From Clostridia bacterium (lineage in GTDB: Bacteria; Bacillota; Clostridia; Oscillospirales; UBA644), in NCBI GenBank assembly GCA_017424085.1, contig JAFPBP010000237.1:1-18018 (forward strand): a stretch of 18,018 bases of DNA, given 5' to 3'. The notes under the pieces are model-generated. The model was given only the letters and a program-made list of their open reading frames with translations, was not told the origin of the DNA and did no database searches. The position numbers were made by a program, and so were the translations under genes. The stretch's first letter is position 1. Every line of letters begins with the position of its first letter. This document shows positions 16,224-18,018 of the stretch, piece by piece.

Positions 16224-16245
16224 AACCTGCACTCCGATGCAGGTT
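16224..16245. repeat. Hairpin in the leader of the CdaR/PucR-like gene
   Basis: AACCTGCA (16224-16231) and TGCAGGTT (16238-16245) form a perfect 8-bp stem with a 6-nt loop. It lies between the promoter (-10 at 16279-16284) and the start codon at 16184, so it is in the 5' leader. No U tract follows. It could be an operator or an RNA stabiliser; its distance from the ribosome binding site argues against simple occlusion. Confidence 0.55.
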
Positions 16246-16278
16246 GAACAGAAGTACTAAACAAAACGCTTTATATAT

Positions 16279-16307
16279 ATTATACCATACTTGCCCCGAA
16301 ATTGCAA
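16279..16307 (-). promoter_or_regulatory. Sigma-A type promoter of the regulator and ftsEX block
   Basis: On the minus strand, TTGCAA (16302-16307) is followed after 17 nt by a perfect TATAAT (16279-16284) with TGG just before it (extended -10). Transcription should start near 16272, giving a leader of about 88 nt that contains the hairpin at 16224-16245. Confidence 0.85.
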
Positions 16308-16330
16308 TGGCTTTTTTGTAACATATTACT

Positions 16331-16346
16331 AAAAATCCTCAGATTT
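16331..16346 (-). terminator. Weak possible terminator after ribF
   Basis: A 5-bp AT-rich stem (AAATC, GATTT) with a 4-nt loop runs into a short T tract on the minus strand, just after the ribF stop. It is much weaker than the terminator at 341-372 and may allow readthrough into the next promoter region. Confidence 0.3.
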
Positions 16347-16355
16347 CGGCGCGAT

Positions 16356-17240
16356 TTATTGGTTCGGGAACATTCCATTCTCGTGCCATGCGAACGCCGC
16401 ATCCCGATCCGCGCGAAGCTGTTGCATCATAACGCTAACGTCGGGGAAGTGAATCTCGTCCCGTAAATGAGCAAGAAAACGAACCGTGACAGCCTTCCCG
16501 TAAAAATCCCCGTCAGCATAAAGCAAATGAGTTTCGACGTTGCGTTCTCCGTTGGATTCTACGGTAGGACGGACGCCCACGTTGGTAACGGAGCGATAGA
16601 CCGTTCCGTCCGAAAGGGTTTCGGTTATGTACACGCCGTTGCACGGAAGGACCTTCTCCGCAGGGGGCGTGATATTGATGGTGGGGAATCCGATGGTGCG
16701 CCCAAGATGCTTTCCTTCGGTCACAACGCCCGAAATCGAATAGGCATACCCCAACCATAAATTGGCTCGGTCAACCATTCCGTCATGAAGCGCGGATCGG
16801 ATCGAGGAAGAAGAAATTTTGACAAAATCGGTCTTGAAGTCCACCACGTGCTGAAGAATCCCCTCGGAAACCATGCCGTCGGTCAACCGTCCGACGCCGT
16901 TGCGACCGAAGCGAAAATCCTCGCCGCCAAACAGATCGGTGCAATCGAATTTCGTCCGAAGCAACGCGAGAAACTTATTTGCGGAAATCTGAGAAAACGC
17001 TTTGTCAAAGGGAAGCGAGACGACCTCATCAACCCCTTCCGCCAGGATCAGAGCCCGCTTTTCCTCGGGAGAGGAAAGACAAAGGGACGGTGTCCCACCC
17101 AGGAACGCTTTTGCATTACGATCAAAGGTGATCGCAAGCGTTCGGGCATTCCGCTCCGCTGCTGCGGTAACCATGCGACGAAGCAGGGTGCGATGCCCCT
17201 GATGAACTCCGTCAAAATCGCCCACGGTAACGTAGGTCAA
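16356..17240 (-). CDS. ribF: Bifunctional riboflavin kinase/FMN adenylyltransferase
   Basis: RibF phosphorylates riboflavin to FMN and adenylates FMN to FAD in the cytoplasm. The N-terminal adenylyltransferase domain has GDFDGVHQGHR (7-17), with the nucleotide-binding His13 and His16, and an ISSSSIR segment. The C-terminal kinase domain has GRTIGFPTINI and NGVYI. At 294 residues it is slightly shorter than usual, because the FDGVHxGH motif begins near residue 9 rather than around 20; the short leading segment lacks the usual first strand. The start is TTG 17240, 7 nt after AGGAGGA. An ATG in between is out of frame and too close to the binding site. It lies 34 nt after truB, a common neighbour. 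Confidence 0.95.
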   Translation of the reverse strand: MTYVTVGDFDGVHQGHRTLLRRMVTAAAERNARTLAITFDRNAKAFLGGTPSLCLSSPEEKRALILAEGVDEVVSLPFDKAFSQISANKFLALLRTKFDCTDLFGGEDFRFGRNGVGRLTDGMVSEGILQHVVDFKTDFVKISSSSIRSALHDGMVDRANLWLGYAYSISGVVTEGKHLGRTIGFPTINITPPAEKVLPCNGVYITETLSDGTVYRSVTNVGVRPTVESNGERNVETHLLYADGDFYGKAVTVRFLAHLRDEIHFPDVSVMMQQLRADRDAAFAWHENGMFPNQ

Positions 17241-17274
17241 GCCTCATTCCTCCTCTCGTCAGAGTGTAAAAAAA

Positions 17275-18018
17275 TCACGGCTCGTCCTTCAGAAACGCCG
17301 CATTGGCGATCCCTTCGGACAGAGACAAAAGCCCCAAAAACGCACCGCTCTCGCCGTAAGCGCGGTACAATCCGTCATCTCCGAGTCCGGAGAGACGGTT
17401 GGCGGTCAAAACACCCCCATTGCAATAGAAGCGCTCCCCGTTGGAGGGAACGACCACGTTGGGAAGGTGCGCAAACGCCGCCTCGCAGGTCAGGGAAAGA
17501 TCGGAAAGTCTCCCCTCCTCCGCGGCGGACAAAACCTCCGAAAGAGCATGAGCGCCGTCCAGAGAGAACCCGTTGGATTCGGTGCGGCGAAGGGCGGACA
17601 TAGCGGCGCACAGCCCCAGCCGATCCGCAAGATCCTCACATAGGGTTCGGATGTACGTTCCTGCAGAGCAGGTGACCGAAAAGCGGAATTCACCATCTCC
17701 GACAGAATCAACAAAAGACAAATCAAAAATTTCCACGGGGCGGGCTTGCCGCTCCACCTCAACTCCCTGCCGCGCCAATTCGTAGAGACGCTTTCCGTCC
17801 ACGTGAACGGCAGAATACATGGGAGGAACCTGCTCGCATTTTCCCACGAGGGAAGGCAATACGGCACGGAATTCCGATTCGGTGGGGAGAGAGGAACGCT
17901 CTATGATCTCCCCTGTGACATCGGCAGTATCGGTCTTGATCCCGAAGCGGATCGAAGCAAGATAAGCCTTGGTATGGGGGAAAAATTGGGTCAGCTTCGT
18001 ATCCTTACCCGTCAAAAC
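17275..18018 (-). CDS. truB: tRNA pseudouridine synthase B, 3' part (runs off the right edge)
   Basis: TruB makes pseudouridine 55 in the T-arm of tRNAs. The last 247 residues are present and the frame stays open to the window edge, so the N-terminal part, including the catalytic Asp motif, is outside. Family segments seen are LTGKDTKLTQFF, KAYLASIRFGIKTDTADVTG, QVPPMYSAVHVDGKRLYELARQG and CSAGTYIRTLCEDL. The C-terminal extra domain shows little conservation, ending in FLKDEP. A run of seven T follows the stop on the minus strand without a clear hairpin, so readthrough into ribF is expected. Confidence 0.95.
   Translation of the reverse strand, partial: VLTGKDTKLTQFFPHTKAYLASIRFGIKTDTADVTGEIIERSSLPTESEFRAVLPSLVGKCEQVPPMYSAVHVDGKRLYELARQGVEVERQARPVEIFDLSFVDSVGDGEFRFSVTCSAGTYIRTLCEDLADRLGLCAAMSALRRTESNGFSLDGAHALSEVLSAAEEGRLSDLSLTCEAAFAHLPNVVVPSNGERFYCNGGVLTANRLSGLGDDGLYRAYGESGAFLGLLSLSEGIANAAFLKDEP

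Noticed and set aside
17241..17274. FMN riboswitch or other leader element before ribF
   Set aside because: Only 34 nt lie between truB and ribF, far too short.
1..18018. Mobile elements, phage genes, CRISPR array, tRNA or rRNA genes
   Set aside because: No transposase or integrase motifs, direct-repeat arrays or RNA gene signatures were seen on either strand.

Overview
The window looks like a core-chromosome segment of a Bacillota (Firmicutes), most likely a Clostridia/Oscillospirales-type gut anaerobe. This is inferred from the gene set (RNase J, FtsEX next to a coiled-coil M23 protein and S41 peptidases, a TatD-associated-type radical SAM protein, a CdaR/PucR-type regulator), the strong GGAGG ribosome binding sites, the frequent TTG starts and the sigma-A style promoters. 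Species cannot be named from this window. Fifteen of the sixteen genes lie on the minus strand and only the first small gene is on the plus strand. I see no mobile element, phage gene, CRISPR array, tRNA or rRNA, and no gene-free stretch longer than about 300 bases.

Layout from left to right. A small TM2-type membrane protein (+) and a glycerophosphodiester phosphodiesterase (-) converge on a shared hairpin terminator. Next comes a minus-strand block, in transcription order: a sugar nucleotidyltransferase/left-handed beta-helix/phosphomannomutase-like fusion, RNase J, MurD and an aldehyde dehydrogenase. Upstream of it is a longer block, in transcription order: CdaR/PucR-like regulator, FtsE, FtsX, a coiled-coil M23 protein (EnvC-like), two S41 C-terminal-processing-peptidase homologues, GreA, a membrane-anchored protein with two EF-hand-like loops, and a radical SAM protein. 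It starts at a clear promoter (TTGCAA-17-TATAAT). At the right edge are RibF and the 3' part of TruB.

Functionally the window centres on cell-envelope growth and division. FtsEX probably gates the periplasm-side coiled-coil M23 factor. The S41 proteins may process envelope proteins, MurD makes peptidoglycan precursor, and RNase J and GreA serve RNA turnover and transcription. RibF and TruB are housekeeping genes often found together.

The most interesting feature is a set of enzyme-like proteins with altered catalytic residues. The nucleotidyltransferase fusion has lost the signature Arg and Lys of its nucleotide-binding loop and has no recognisable phosphomannomutase serine loop. One of the two tandem S41 proteins has Asp where the catalytic Ser should be, while its neighbour keeps the Ser-Lys dyad. 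The M23 domain has Asp in place of the last zinc-ligand His. A second theme is regulatory: the phosphodiesterase promoter is built into a perfect 13-bp inverted repeat, and the three best promoters all carry an extended -10 (TGn).
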